Positions 1 to 9,548 are shown, counted from the first letter of the stretch. The stretch: 64,000 nucleotides of DNA from Yoonia sp. BS5-3 (GCF_038069655.2 NZ_CP150951.2:3808001-3872000), one strand, 5' to 3'. Notes: generated by a model not told the origin, from the letters alone. Program-made: numbers and translations.

Positions 1-1716
1 TTCGAGGATATCAAGATCGTCAGCACTGGCGGCGGCGCTGCGGGTATTGCCTGCTTGAACATGCTGCTTAAGCTGGGTGTCAAACGCGAAAATGTCTGGC
101 TTTGCGATATCGAAGGGCTTGTATACGCAGGCCGCGAAAAGGACATGACCCCGCAAAAGGCGGCCTATGCCCAAGGCACCACCCCTGCCACGCTCGGTGA
201 TGTCATTGATGGTGCTGATCTGTTCCTTGGCCTGTCCGGGCCCGGCGTGCTGAAGCCTGAGATGGTCGCGAAAATGGCAGATCGGCCGATCATCTTTGCA
301 TTGGCCAATCCAACCCCCGAAATCAGCCCTGACGATGCCCGCGCTGTGAACCCCGGTGCCATCATCGCCACGGGCCGCAGCGATTTTCCCAATCAGGTCA
401 ATAATGTCCTGTGTTTCCCTTTCATCTTCCGTGGCGCGTTGGATGTGGGCGCGACCGAGATCAATGACGCGATGAAAATCGCCTGTGTTGAAGGCATCGC
501 CGCGCTGGCCCGCGAAACCACCAGCGCCGAGGCCGCTGCCGCCTATCGAGGTGAACAGCTGACCTTTGGCCCTGATTATCTGATCCCCAAACCTTTTGAC
601 CCGCGCCTGATGGGTGTTGTTGCCAGTGCCGTTGCCGGGGCCGCCTGCGAAACAGGTGTCGCCGCCCGCCCCCTTGCCGATCTGGCCGCCTATAAAGCCA
701 ATCTGGATGGCTCGGTCTTCAAATCCGCCATGATCATGCGCCCCGTCTTTGAGGCCGCCCGCACCGCAGAACGCAAAATTGTCTTCGCCGAGGGCGAGGA
801 TGAGCGTGTCTTGCGCGCAAGCCAGGCGATCATGGAAGAAACAACCGACACCCCAATTCTGATTGGCCGTCCTGAGGTGATTGAACGCCGCTGCGAACGT
901 GCCGGCTTGAAAATCCGCCCTGGTGTCGATTTCAGCATCGTAAACCCCGAAAATGATCCGCGTTATCGCGACTATTGGGAAACCTATCATAGGCTGATGG
1001 CCCGCAAGGGCGTGACCCCTGATCTGGCCAAAGCCATCATGCGCACCAACACCACTGCGATTGCCGCCGTGATGGTCCAGCGTGGCGAGGCCGATAGTAT
1101 GATTTGCGGGACGTTTGGCCAGTACCTTTGGCACCTGAACTATATTACCCAAATCCTTGGGACAGAAGAGTATCATCCCGTTGCTGGCCTGTCCCTGATG
1201 ATCCTGGAAGATGGCCCGCTTTTTGTGGCTGACACCCAGGTGCATCCTGAACCAACCCCCGAACAAATCGCAGAAACCGTCATCGGTGCCGCGCGCCATG
1301 TGCGCCGTTTCGGGGTTGAACCCAAAGTGGCGCTTTGTTCGCACAGCCAGTTCGGCAATCTTGATAGCGATAGTGGCCGCCGCATGCGTGCCGCGATGGC
1401 CATCCTTGATAGTACCCCCCGCGATTTCGCCTATGAGGGCGAGATGCATATCGATGCGGCCCTGGACGTGGAGTTGCGCAACCGCGTTTTCCCCGATGCC
1501 CATCTGCCTGGCGCGGCCAATACGTTGATCTTTGCCAATACCGATGCCGCTTCGGGCGTGCGCAACATTCTGAAAATGAAGGGCGGCGGGCTTGAGGTTG
1601 GCCCGATCCTGATGGGCATGGGCAACCGCTGCCATATCGTCACCCCATCGATCACGGCACGTGGTTTGCTGAATATGTGCGCCGTCGCTGGCACGCCAGT
1701 TGCCCATTACGGCTGA
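1..1716 (+). CDS. maeB: NADP-dependent malic enzyme with phosphotransacetylase-like domain, 3' part
   Basis: This is the C-terminal 571 residues of a MaeB-type malic enzyme; the reading frame is open at the left edge, so the first part of the catalytic domain is missing. The enzyme oxidatively decarboxylates malate to pyruvate with NADP. The NAD(P)-binding glycine motif GGGAAGIAC is near the left edge, followed by SGPGVL and ALANPTPE, typical of malic enzymes. From about window residue 240 a phosphotransacetylase-like domain begins (FAEGEDERVLRA), which in MaeB proteins is regulatory and thought to bind acetyl-CoA. prpE follows on the same strand after about 110 bp, so both may serve acetate and propionate use. 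Assignment is firm. Confidence 0.95.
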   Translation, partial: FEDIKIVSTGGGAAGIACLNMLLKLGVKRENVWLCDIEGLVYAGREKDMTPQKAAYAQGTTPATLGDVIDGADLFLGLSGPGVLKPEMVAKMADRPIIFALANPTPEISPDDARAVNPGAIIATGRSDFPNQVNNVLCFPFIFRGALDVGATEINDAMKIACVEGIAALARETTSAEAAAAYRGEQLTFGPDYLIPKPFDPRLMGVVASAVAGAACETGVAARPLADLAAYKANLDGSVFKSAMIMRPVFEAARTAERKIVFAEGEDERVLRASQAIMEETTDTPILIGRPEVIERRCERAGLKIRPGVDFSIVNPENDPRYRDYWETYHRLMARKGVTPDLAKAIMRTNTTAIAAVMVQRGEADSMICGTFGQYLWHLNYITQILGTEEYHPVAGLSLMILEDGPLFVADTQVHPEPTPEQIAETVIGAARHVRRFGVEPKVALCSHSQFGNLDSDSGRRMRAAMAILDSTPRDFAYEGEMHIDAALDVELRNRVFPDAHLPGAANTLIFANTDAASGVRNILKMKGGGLEVGPILMGMGNRCHIVTPSITARGLLNMCAVAGTPVAHYG

Positions 1717-1825
1717 TCGGCCTGTCAAACATTTTACAGGCTTGCCACTTTGGACGCGCGTTTCGCTTGCCGCGCCCAAAACCCATGCTAACAATCCACC
1801 CAAGACGTTTTGGGAGGAGCGCGAT

Positions 1826-3718
1826 ATGGGATACGCCAAGGTCTATGCCGCATGGAAGGATGATCCAGAGACATTCTGGATGGAACAGGCCAAGGCCATT
1901 GATTGGACACGCCCGCCGACAAAGGCGCTAGATGACAGCAATGCCCCGCTTTATCGGTGGTTCACGGATGCCGAGGTTAACACCTGCTACAACGCCGTTG
2001 ACCGCCATGTGGAAAATGGGCGCGGCGAACAAGCCGCCATCATCTATGATAGCCCCGTCACCCAGACCAAACACAGCATTTCATATGCGCAGTTGCAAAC
2101 GCGGGTTGCCGCGCTTGCAGGGGCTTTGCGTGCCAAGGGGATCACGAAAGGCGACCGCGTGATCATCTATATGCCGATGATCCCCGAAGCGCTTGAGGCC
2201 ATGCTGGCCTGCGCAAGGCTGGGCGCGATCCATTCGGTTGTCTTTGGCGGGTTTGCCGCGAATGAACTGGCCGTGCGGATCGATGACGCGACCCCAAAGG
2301 CGATCATCGCAGGCTCTTGCGGGATCGAGCCGGGCCGGATTGTGGCCTATAAACCGCTGTTGGATGGCGCGATTGAACTTGCCAATCACAAACCCGAATT
2401 CTGCGTAATTTTCCAGCGGGAACAAGAGCTTGCTGCGCTCACCCCTGGGCGCGATTTTGATTGGCATGCGTTTCAGGCCGGTGTTGAACCGGCTGAATGT
2501 GTACCCGTCAGCGGCGATCATCCGGCCTATATTCTTTACACCTCTGGCACCACCGGTGCCCCCAAGGGCGTCGTTCGCCCAACCGCTGGCCATCTTGTCG
2601 CGCTGAATTGGACCATGAAAGCGGTCTATAACGTCAACCCGGGCGAGGTGTTCTGGGCCGCCTCGGATGTCGGCTGGGTCGTGGGCCATTCCTATATCTG
2701 CTACGCCCCGCTGATCCATGGCAACACCACCGTCGTATTTGAGGGCAAACCCATCGGCACGCCGGATGCCGGAACCTTTTGGCGTGTTATTGAAGAGCAT
2801 GACGTGAAGTCCTTTTTCACCGCCCCCACGGCCTTTCGCGCGATCAAACGCGAAGACCCCAAGGGCGCGATGATCAAGGACTACGATATCTCTGGGCTGC
2901 GCGCGCTTTATCTGGCGGGCGAACGGGCGGATCCCGACACGATTGAATGGGCGCAGCGCGTTATGGGCGTGCCTGTCTATGATCACTGGTGGCAGACCGA
3001 GACGGGGTACACGATTGCAGGCAACCCTGCCGGGATTGAGGCGCTGCCTGTCAAGATCGGCTCGCCCACCGTGGCAATGCCCGGCTACGACGTGCAGATC
3101 CTTGATGAAGCCGGGCAGCCGGTACAGCCCGGGGCGCTTGGCGCCATTGCGGTGAAACTGCCGCTGCCCCCCGGCACTTTGCCCACCTTGTGGAACGCAG
3201 AAGACCGGTTTGTGCAATCTTATCTGACGACCTTTCCAGGATATTATGAAACTGGCGATGCGGGCATGATCGATGAGGATGGATATCTTTATATCATGGC
3301 GCGCACTGATGATGTGATCAATGTGGCCGGACACCGGCTATCGACCGGTGCGATGGAAGAGGTGCTTGCCGCCCATCCCGATGTGGGGGAATGCGCTGTG
3401 ATCGGGGTATCGGACACGCTGAAGGGGCAATTGCCGCTGGGCTTCATCTGCCTGAATGCAGGCTGCGATCGCTCTCATGCCGATATAGGCGCAGAAGTGA
3501 TCGCCGCTGTCCGCGAAAAAATCGGCCCCGTGGCCGCGTTCAAGCTGGTGGCGGTGGTTGATCGGCTTCCCAAAACACGCTCGGGCAAAATTCTGCGCGG
3601 AACGATGGTGAAAATTGCGGACGGGGCCGCCTATAAAATGCCTGCGACAATAGATGATCCGACCATTTTGGATGAAATCGAAGCAGCACTAAAACCGTTG
3701 GGATATGCGGGGGGATGA
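1826..3718 (+). CDS. prpE: propionyl-CoA synthetase
   Basis: An acyl-CoA synthetase of the AMP-forming family that activates propionate to propionyl-CoA in the cytoplasm. The AMP-binding motif YTSGTTGAPKGV, the adenylate motif TDDVINVAGHRLSTG and the C-terminal lysine motif PKTRSGKILRG are all visible. The frame is open further upstream, but the ATG at 1826 follows a good GGGAGGAG ribosome site and gives 630 aa, the usual PrpE length. The extra N-terminal residues of the longer reading resemble no part of the family. Acetyl-CoA synthetase is the nearest alternative, but size and overall pattern favour PrpE. MeaB at 20927 is consistent with a methylmalonyl-CoA route for its product. Confidence 0.93.
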   Translation: MGYAKVYAAWKDDPETFWMEQAKAIDWTRPPTKALDDSNAPLYRWFTDAEVNTCYNAVDRHVENGRGEQAAIIYDSPVTQTKHSISYAQLQTRVAALAGALRAKGITKGDRVIIYMPMIPEALEAMLACARLGAIHSVVFGGFAANELAVRIDDATPKAIIAGSCGIEPGRIVAYKPLLDGAIELANHKPEFCVIFQREQELAALTPGRDFDWHAFQAGVEPAECVPVSGDHPAYILYTSGTTGAPKGVVRPTAGHLVALNWTMKAVYNVNPGEVFWAASDVGWVVGHSYICYAPLIHGNTTVVFEGKPIGTPDAGTFWRVIEEHDVKSFFTAPTAFRAIKREDPKGAMIKDYDISGLRALYLAGERADPDTIEWAQRVMGVPVYDHWWQTETGYTIAGNPAGIEALPVKIGSPTVAMPGYDVQILDEAGQPVQPGALGAIAVKLPLPPGTLPTLWNAEDRFVQSYLTTFPGYYETGDAGMIDEDGYLYIMARTDDVINVAGHRLSTGAMEEVLAAHPDVGECAVIGVSDTLKGQLPLGFICLNAGCDRSHADIGAEVIAAVREKIGPVAAFKLVAVVDRLPKTRSGKILRGTMVKIADGAAYKMPATIDDPTILDEIEAALKPLGYAGG

Positions 3719-3793
3719 CAGACGCATCGGCGGGTTCTTGCATGCAGGCACTATAAAACAGCAGTGACAATGCCTAAATTACGGACATAGAAT

Positions 3794-5320
3794 ATGAATT
3801 CTTCGGACGCGCGGACCCAGAACATGTTTAAGTCAATCTCTGACCTTTTCAAAAACGAAGCCTTTGTCCCAAGCGCCAGTGTCTTTCCCGAAATCGACAA
3901 TGACCGCCTGTCGCGCGAGCTTGATCTGAAGGTCAAAGGCGGCACGCGCGGCCGGAAAGGGTTGCCCCGCAAAGAGGATCAGACGCTTGACCAGATTGAG
4001 CTTGAAGCCGTTTCAAAGGTCGAAGCATTGCGTCGGCGGGGCCTTGAGAATTTTGAAACCAACCGGCAGGTCTATTCAGAGCGATTAAACCAGGTTGGCA
4101 CCGCCAAAATGCAGGTGGAAACCGTCGCTGACGATACCAAATCGCGGTTTCTTGAGGAAACGATCCGCTGGCGCTCGGCCATGGTGGCGCCCCGTGAACG
4201 GGTGCAGGAAACCTACAATTGGCGCAACCGTTTTCGCGAAATCCACAAATTAGAACGGCCTGCGAAAAAGGCATCGTCGCTGGTCAGCATCATCGGGCTT
4301 GGCTTTGTCATGGTGATGCTGGAATCAGCCGGGAACGCCTACCTGTTCGCACAGAAGAATACACTTGGGCTTTTGGGCGGTTTGATGGCTGCCTTCCTGG
4401 TGTCATTCGGCAATGTGGCGATCAGCACGCTTTTGGGTATGGCCACCAGATACATCAATATTCGTGGTATCAGCCGGATTTTCCTGACCCTTTTGGGACT
4501 TGGTTTTTTCCTGCTTTGGCTCGTTTTCGCCACCGGGTATAATCTGGGCGTCGCCCATTTCCGCGATGCGGTCGAAACGGTCGGTGAATGGCGCGAGGCA
4601 GGCGAAATTGCCATGCAGACACTGGTTGCAAACCCCATCAGCTTGCACACGATGGAATCCTATATCCTGTTCTTGCTAGGTGCATTTATCTCAATCATTT
4701 CGCTTCTTAAAGGCTATCATTCGTCTGACCCCTACCCTGGTTATTCCAAGGTACAAGCGGATTTGACCAATGCCCGCGAAAGCTATGTTGATCACCTTGA
4801 AGAGGCGCTTGAAACGCTTTCGGACCACCGTGATGAGGCCGTCGAAACACTGCATGAAGCCCTTGAAGAGGTCCAGCGCAACATCCGCGATTCCATCGAT
4901 GCGCTTTACGGGCAGCGTACGTTGACTTCGGGCGTTTCGGCGTTTTTGGAGCAAACGGATATTGCTGCGAATTTCTTGCTGTCGGTCTACCGCGAAGCCA
5001 ATCGCGCCGCCCGCCCTGACGGCGACGAAGTGCCCCCCTATTTCCTGGAAAGTTTTCAGTTCAAACCGTTCAACCCACCCGCGTTGGAAAGCGTCGATAG
5101 GTCAGAGGCCGAAGGACAGGTACGCGAGATCGAAGCGCTGATCAGCAAAACAATCAAAGAAATGTTCGATGTGTTCGAACAGGCCGTGCAGGACCATTAT
5201 GAATTGGACGAACTGGAAGGCGTCTTTACCAACAGCGCCCGGGTGATGGCCGGCAGCCGCACAACCCGTTCGGATGCCAGCGCGCTGCAAGTTATCTCTG
5301 GCAAGAGCGAGGCGTCTTAA
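3794..5320 (+). CDS. four-helix membrane protein with long cytoplasmic coiled-coil arms
   Basis: First gene of a tight four-gene operon; the family is not recognised. The 508-aa product has no signal peptide. Residues 1-160 are charged and helical (rich in E, R, K, Q). Four hydrophobic segments lie at about 161-183, 191-213, 227-250 and 288-306, and a second long acidic helical region runs from about 318 to 500. The stop codon overlaps the next start by one base (TAATG), implying translational coupling. Products of the downstream genes look like a vWA protein and a MotA/MotB-like pair, so this protein is probably an additional inner-membrane subunit of that assembly. A start at the ATG of residue 11 is possible; no strong ribosome site decides it. 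Confidence 0.75.
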   Translation: MNSSDARTQNMFKSISDLFKNEAFVPSASVFPEIDNDRLSRELDLKVKGGTRGRKGLPRKEDQTLDQIELEAVSKVEALRRRGLENFETNRQVYSERLNQVGTAKMQVETVADDTKSRFLEETIRWRSAMVAPRERVQETYNWRNRFREIHKLERPAKKASSLVSIIGLGFVMVMLESAGNAYLFAQKNTLGLLGGLMAAFLVSFGNVAISTLLGMATRYINIRGISRIFLTLLGLGFFLLWLVFATGYNLGVAHFRDAVETVGEWREAGEIAMQTLVANPISLHTMESYILFLLGAFISIISLLKGYHSSDPYPGYSKVQADLTNARESYVDHLEEALETLSDHRDEAVETLHEALEEVQRNIRDSIDALYGQRTLTSGVSAFLEQTDIAANFLLSVYREANRAARPDGDEVPPYFLESFQFKPFNPPALESVDRSEAEGQVREIEALISKTIKEMFDVFEQAVQDHYELDELEGVFTNSARVMAGSRTTRSDASALQVISGKSEAS

Positions 5321-6150
5321 TGGCGCGTCGCCGGTCTTCACGTGGGCGCCGTTCCAAAAGAAAACAGCGCGGTGGCGGTAGCGAATGGGGATGGTATCTG
5401 GCGATTGGCCTGTGTCTGGCCATCGCCGTGGGCATCGGTATCGCCGCATCGCGTTTGATTTCCGCTAGCCAGATTGATGAGGCGACCCTGTGTCATCTGG
5501 GCGTTCAGCATGATACGACGCTGATCTTGCTAGATGTCACTGACCCTGTGAACGCAACACAGCAGGCCCGCCTTGAGGCCTTCATCAATCGCGAAATTGC
5601 CGCATCCCCCGTGGATACGATGCTTGCGGTCGGTATTGTCAGCGAATTTGCTGACAACTGGGGCCAGATGTTTGCCAAATGCAAACCAAAATCCGGCGAT
5701 GAGGCAAATGCAATCTACGAAAACCCAGCCTTCATTATGGCGCGGTATCAAGAAGAATTTATCGATCAGGTCGCGTCTACATTGGCAACAGCCTTTGCCG
5801 GTGACACCGAAAACCAATCCCCCATCATGGAAGCCATGCAGGCATTGGTCGCCGATGTGCCAGAATTTGGCACAAGCGGCAGCCAGGCCAAGCTGATCAT
5901 CGTCTCGGACATGATCCAGCACAGCGATACGCTCAGCTTTTTTCGTGGACAAGACTGGGCCGATTTTGTCGATAGCGGCGGTGACCGGCGGCTCGCCCGT
6001 AATCTACAGGGCGTCGACATTGAGATTTTGCGCATCACGCGCGCAGCAGACAACCTGCCAGATCGGGCAACCATCGATGGCTTTTGGAGCCGTTATTTTG
6101 ATTTACAAGGCAGCAATGCACCGGTGGTGCGTTCGCTTGGGGATTTATGA
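5320..6150 (+). CDS. membrane-anchored von Willebrand factor A-like protein
   Basis: Second gene of the operon, 276 aa. The first 20 residues are almost all Arg, Lys, Ser and Gly; one membrane helix follows at about 23-44, so by the positive-inside rule the rest lies in the periplasm. The soluble part reads like a vWA Rossmann fold: a first strand ending in LLDVTDP (72-76, at the place of the DxSxS metal motif), a second strand MLAVGIVSE, and a later strand LIIVSDM (192-198) matching the usual SD at the metal site. The DxSxS motif is degenerate, so metal binding is uncertain. It overlaps both neighbours by a few bases. vWA proteins usually mediate protein contacts, so a scaffolding role is inferred. 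Confidence 0.72.
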   Translation: MARRRSSRGRRSKRKQRGGGSEWGWYLAIGLCLAIAVGIGIAASRLISASQIDEATLCHLGVQHDTTLILLDVTDPVNATQQARLEAFINREIAASPVDTMLAVGIVSEFADNWGQMFAKCKPKSGDEANAIYENPAFIMARYQEEFIDQVASTLATAFAGDTENQSPIMEAMQALVADVPEFGTSGSQAKLIIVSDMIQHSDTLSFFRGQDWADFVDSGGDRRLARNLQGVDIEILRITRAADNLPDRATIDGFWSRYFDLQGSNAPVVRSLGDL

Positions 6151-7289
6151 GCAGAGGCATGGAAAAACCCTATCGAAAGCTGCACGATGTCGAACCCAAT
6201 ACCGTCATCTTGCGTTATGCTTTTATCATCACCTTTGTCGTTGGTGTTACAGGCAGCCTGTTCTTCAAATGGTTGGATGTGCATCCGCTGTTTTCGTCTG
6301 GTTATGCCGCGGGTGTATTAATTGCATATGCGCTTATCGGTTGGGGTTCTGGCAGTTTGCGGGTTGAGCCGGAAAATATCGGGGATAATTGCTATTATCT
6401 GGGGTTTCTTTTCACCCTGGCCAGTCTTGCATTCACGCTTTACCAAATGGCCGACCCCAATCTGAACGACGGAAGCGCAGTCAGTATTCCATCGGTGATT
6501 TCTGGCTTTGGGGTTGCACTATCCTCGACCATCGTCGGTGTCTTCCTGCGGGTTCTTTTGATGCAGATGCGCCCCGATTTCGTAGCCGCCGACCGCGAGA
6601 TGCGCGCCGATATGAACAAGTCCTTTGGTGAGTTCAAAAAGAACCTGTCACTGACTTTGCGGCAGATGAAAGCCTATTCATCAGAATCCGTGCAAATGGC
6701 TGTTGAGCGGGATGAACGCATTCGCGAAGACACAGAATTGTTCCTGACAAAGCATCACAACGCGTTGCTGGCAGCCTCGAAAGAATTTTCGCGAAGTCTC
6801 AATCATAATCTGACCGAGATCGCTACGCTAAGCCATCAGGAGACCGCAAAGACATTAGCTGAGTCGAGCAAGAAATCCCTTGCCGCTATTGAAACCACCA
6901 CCATGAAGTCACTGGCCGCCATCGAAGATGCCCGCCATGAAATCCTGCAGGCAAAATCCGAACTGATCCGGCACGAGGCCGAAACCTTTGACGCCTTCAA
7001 ACAACGCCGCGAAAGCGCCGATGCGCTGCTGGCGTCTGAACAGAACCAGCTTGCCGCCAAAACCCAAGCGATGGAAGGTTATAAAGATCTGTCGCAACGC
7101 ACTGCCGATGCCATTGGCAATGACTTGGTTGGCGCCATTGAACACAGGCTGCTGCCCGCGATTGATATGCTGATCAACCGCCTCGATCAGTTGCAAACCG
7201 GCGCTGCCCCGGCCGATCCTGTGACCCGCCTAAATCCCGCGCCTGGCCCGGATAGGGATGAGCCATCCCTGCCAGCTGCTAAGCCATAA
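6147..7289 (+). CDS. MotA/TolQ/ZorA-like membrane protein with coiled-coil tail
   Basis: Third gene of the operon, 380 aa, starting in an ATGA overlap with the previous stop. Hydrophobic segments lie at about 21-40, 50-67, 83-101 and 113-139. The last one, with GFGVALSSTIVGVFL, resembles the conserved G-x-x-x-A-x-x-x-T-x-x-G segment of MotA/TolQ/ExbB proton channels. Residues 145-350 are a long charged coiled coil, the arrangement seen in ZorA-type stators. With the MotB-like protein encoded next it probably forms an ion-driven stator. The resemblance is by pattern only and should be tested by profile or structure comparison. Confidence 0.68.
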   Translation: MSRGMEKPYRKLHDVEPNTVILRYAFIITFVVGVTGSLFFKWLDVHPLFSSGYAAGVLIAYALIGWGSGSLRVEPENIGDNCYYLGFLFTLASLAFTLYQMADPNLNDGSAVSIPSVISGFGVALSSTIVGVFLRVLLMQMRPDFVAADREMRADMNKSFGEFKKNLSLTLRQMKAYSSESVQMAVERDERIREDTELFLTKHHNALLAASKEFSRSLNHNLTEIATLSHQETAKTLAESSKKSLAAIETTTMKSLAAIEDARHEILQAKSELIRHEAETFDAFKQRRESADALLASEQNQLAAKTQAMEGYKDLSQRTADAIGNDLVGAIEHRLLPAIDMLINRLDQLQTGAAPADPVTRLNPAPGPDRDEPSLPAAKP

Positions 7290-7308
7290 AGGAAGAGCCC
7301 CGAACAGC

Positions 7309-8385
7309 ATGTCCACGCATATCCCAAACACAGATCGCAGTTATCGACGTGGTGCCGTGATGGGGCTGACCATTGCCGAGGCTTTTATTCTGATCGCCTT
7401 CGCTTTGCTGCTGCTTTTTGCTTTCTGGCAATGGGAAACCGATCAGGAAAACACTGAAGAAGTCGAAGCCTTCAAAGACCTCTCTCCGACCGATCAACAA
7501 ACCATTTTGGCCGGCCTTCGCGACGGATCGATGGAGGCATTTATCGGGCTAAGCCAACGCAATGTCGATTTCAGCGCCCCCGCTTCGATCGGTACCCCGC
7601 GCGAGCAATGGCGCTTTATCGACCGCGATGATCAACGGCGTCTGATGGATGCGCTGGTCGAACTGCCCGAGGACGTGCAGCGCGATCTGGCTGATCTGGT
7701 CGCCGCCGAAAATGCCATTGCGGTGTTGCGCCAGCTTTCCATCCTGGAAGATCTCGTCGCTGCCGGACAGGCGGTTGATGCCAGCAACATAATTGCAGCC
7801 GATGCACGGCTCGCCCAGGTTTCGGGCCGCATTCAAACGGCCATCGCCCAGGAAGAGGCGCTTGTTGGGGCATTACGCGCGGATCTAGGCGGGATCGTTG
7901 ATGGCATCGGCGGTTATATCGACGATCGCGGCGCGATTATTCTGCCCGATGCCGTTCTGTTTGAGCAAGGTCAGGCGCGCATCACCGCACAAATGGAGCG
8001 GTTTTTGCGCGATGCCTGCGCCCCCTGGCTAACGACCTTGCGCAATTCCGGCATCGATATTGCAGAGGTCAAAATCGAGGGCCACGCCTCATCCGAATGG
8101 CGCATCGGTGCAAGTGCGATGCAGGGCTATCTGGGCAATCTCAATCTTAGCCAACAGCGGTCCCAAACGGTGCTACGTGATTGTCTGGAGAACGTCGGCG
8201 ACGCGGATGTTCTGGCTTGGGCGCAACAGCATTTGATTGCCGTCGGATACTCTTCGGTACGGCCGGTTTTCCGGGATGGCCAAGAGGATCTATCCGCCTC
8301 ACGCCGGGTTGTCTTTAGCGTGACACCGGACCGGGATTCGCTGATTACAGCGATCGAAAGTGATGTTGCAATCGCTGCAGAATAA
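7309..8385 (+). CDS. MotB/ZorB-like protein with OmpA-type peptidoglycan-binding domain
   Basis: Last gene of the operon, 358 aa. One membrane helix near the N-terminus (about 19-40) contains a glutamate in TIAEAFILIAFALLLLF, at the position where MotB has its proton-carrying aspartate (AYADF in E. coli MotB). A helical linker follows, and the C-terminal 140 residues are OmpA-like: a strand with LPDAVLFEQGQARI, then VKIEGHASSEW and LNLSQQRSQTVLRDCL. That domain binds peptidoglycan in MotB, Pal and ZorB. The ATG at 7309 follows AGGAAGAG; an upstream in-frame start at 7258 would overlap the preceding gene. It is the natural partner of the MotA-like product. Confidence 0.8.
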   Translation: MSTHIPNTDRSYRRGAVMGLTIAEAFILIAFALLLLFAFWQWETDQENTEEVEAFKDLSPTDQQTILAGLRDGSMEAFIGLSQRNVDFSAPASIGTPREQWRFIDRDDQRRLMDALVELPEDVQRDLADLVAAENAIAVLRQLSILEDLVAAGQAVDASNIIAADARLAQVSGRIQTAIAQEEALVGALRADLGGIVDGIGGYIDDRGAIILPDAVLFEQGQARITAQMERFLRDACAPWLTTLRNSGIDIAEVKIEGHASSEWRIGASAMQGYLGNLNLSQQRSQTVLRDCLENVGDADVLAWAQQHLIAVGYSSVRPVFRDGQEDLSASRRVVFSVTPDRDSLITAIESDVAIAAE

Positions 8386-8594
8386 AACGCTTGCGATTCT
8401 CTTGTTCGTCGGACCTGAATTCTGTGAACACTGTTTCACGGTTAAGAAGACGTAAACGTTTTCGCCAAAACGCACAATTATAGGTTGTTTTGCAGCAGCA
8501 TTCCGCCAAGCCAAACCGTCATGCTGCAGCGCTGCTTGCAAGTTGGGCTTTTTTGATTTCGGTATCGTCGCCGAAATAAAGGGACACAAATATC

Positions 8595-9188
8595 ATGAAT
8601 AATCTTCTCCGGTCGGCGACCATCTTGGGGCTTTGCACCGCTGTTAGCGGCTGTTTGGATGCTGGCGATGAGAGCAGCTCTTCGCGCAGCACATACGCAG
8701 AGCAAGATGCTTTGGCCGAACAATTGGCGTCCGAAATCAACCTTCTCAGCCCCACCGATCCGGGCAGCCTGCCAACAACCGGATCGGTCGTTGATTACGC
8801 TGGCGTGGTCACGATTACCGCAGATTCGGACTCTATTGTGTTCTTGGGGGACTTGGCTTTGTCAGCAGATTTCGTGAACAGCACTGTCAGCGGTAATCTG
8901 ACAGATGTGAATGATTCCAATGGTGTAGGCTATACCGGGACCATTCCATTGACCAATGGTGACATCGACCGAAACGCCGACATTTCAGAAACGGTGACAG
9001 GTGATCTTATTGGTGATGTGTCTGATGGCAGCGGGAACACGGTCGCCTTCGATACAAGCATTGCTGGTGATTTTTATGACGACGAAGCCTATATTGCGGG
9101 CGACGTCACTGGCACTTTGACAATCAACGGCGATGCATTTGAAATAGAAGACGGCGATGGCGCGTTTGCCGTTTCAGATGGTCTGTGA
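8595..9188 (+). CDS. predicted lipoprotein
   Basis: A 197-aa secreted protein with a lipoprotein signal: a hydrophobic stretch ending in the lipobox AVSGC at about residues 17-21. The mature part is acidic and rich in Gly, Asp, Thr and Ser, with alternating polar and hydrophobic residues that suggest beta strands (GDLIGDVSDGSGNTVAF, GDVTGTLTINGDAF). This loosely resembles the beta-barrel halves of transferrin-binding-protein-like lipoproteins, but no family can be assigned. It stands alone after the four-gene operon and is closed by a terminator. Function unknown. Confidence 0.75.
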   Translation: MNNLLRSATILGLCTAVSGCLDAGDESSSSRSTYAEQDALAEQLASEINLLSPTDPGSLPTTGSVVDYAGVVTITADSDSIVFLGDLALSADFVNSTVSGNLTDVNDSNGVGYTGTIPLTNGDIDRNADISETVTGDLIGDVSDGSGNTVAFDTSIAGDFYDDEAYIAGDVTGTLTINGDAFEIEDGDGAFAVSDGL

Positions 9189-9212
9189 AAAATCGACATA
9201 GCAGATTGTTGG

Positions 9213-9246
9213 GACCAGGCGAGCATTGTTCGTCTGGTCTTTTTTT
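9213..9246 (+). terminator. rho-independent terminator after the lipoprotein gene
   Basis: A 10-bp stem (GACCAGGCGA pairing with TCGTCTGGTC, one G-U pair) with a 7-nt loop is followed at once by seven T residues. It sits 25 bp after the lipoprotein stop codon. Confidence 0.9.
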
Positions 9247-9548
9247 CGTCCAGATCGGTTTGATTCGCACACAAAATGATGGCGAAGTCACTAAGGCCGA
9301 GTTTGCCCCCACAACCTGAGGTTATTCGCCAGTTGGCGAGCCGATCACTTTAAGGCCAAAATATGGCCGATTTAACGGTTAATTCAGGACAATTGGCGAC
9401 AGTGGGTGCCATTGTTTTTCCTGCATCGGCGCCTTTGCGCCACTAGGTGAACTTTAGTTCATCTTTTCTTGCCATGAACGCAAGCAAACAACAAAACACT
9501 GCTCAGCTAGGAATACCCAGAACCAATTTTCTGGATGAAAGGATCACC
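9247..9548. promoter_or_regulatory. intergenic region upstream of the DUF1800 gene
   Basis: No gene is visible between the terminator and the DUF1800 start. The stretch holds a perfect inverted repeat, TGAACT-TT-AGTTCA, at 9448-9461, about 90 bp before the start codon, which could be an operator. A shorter GGCGCC...GGCGCC-like element lies just before it at about 9429-9441. A weak in-frame start at 9447 would extend the DUF1800 protein, but it would bury the signal peptide. Confidence 0.4.

Noticed and set aside
2081..3334. Long minus-strand open frame of 417 codons inside prpE
   Set aside because: It is antisense to a clear gene and shows no family pattern; long antisense frames are common in GC-rich genes.
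3794..8385. Calling the stator-like operon a Zorya defence system
   Set aside because: ZorA- and ZorB-like layouts are present, but no ZorC, ZorD or ZorE-like gene or other defence gene lies nearby, so only the similarity is reported.
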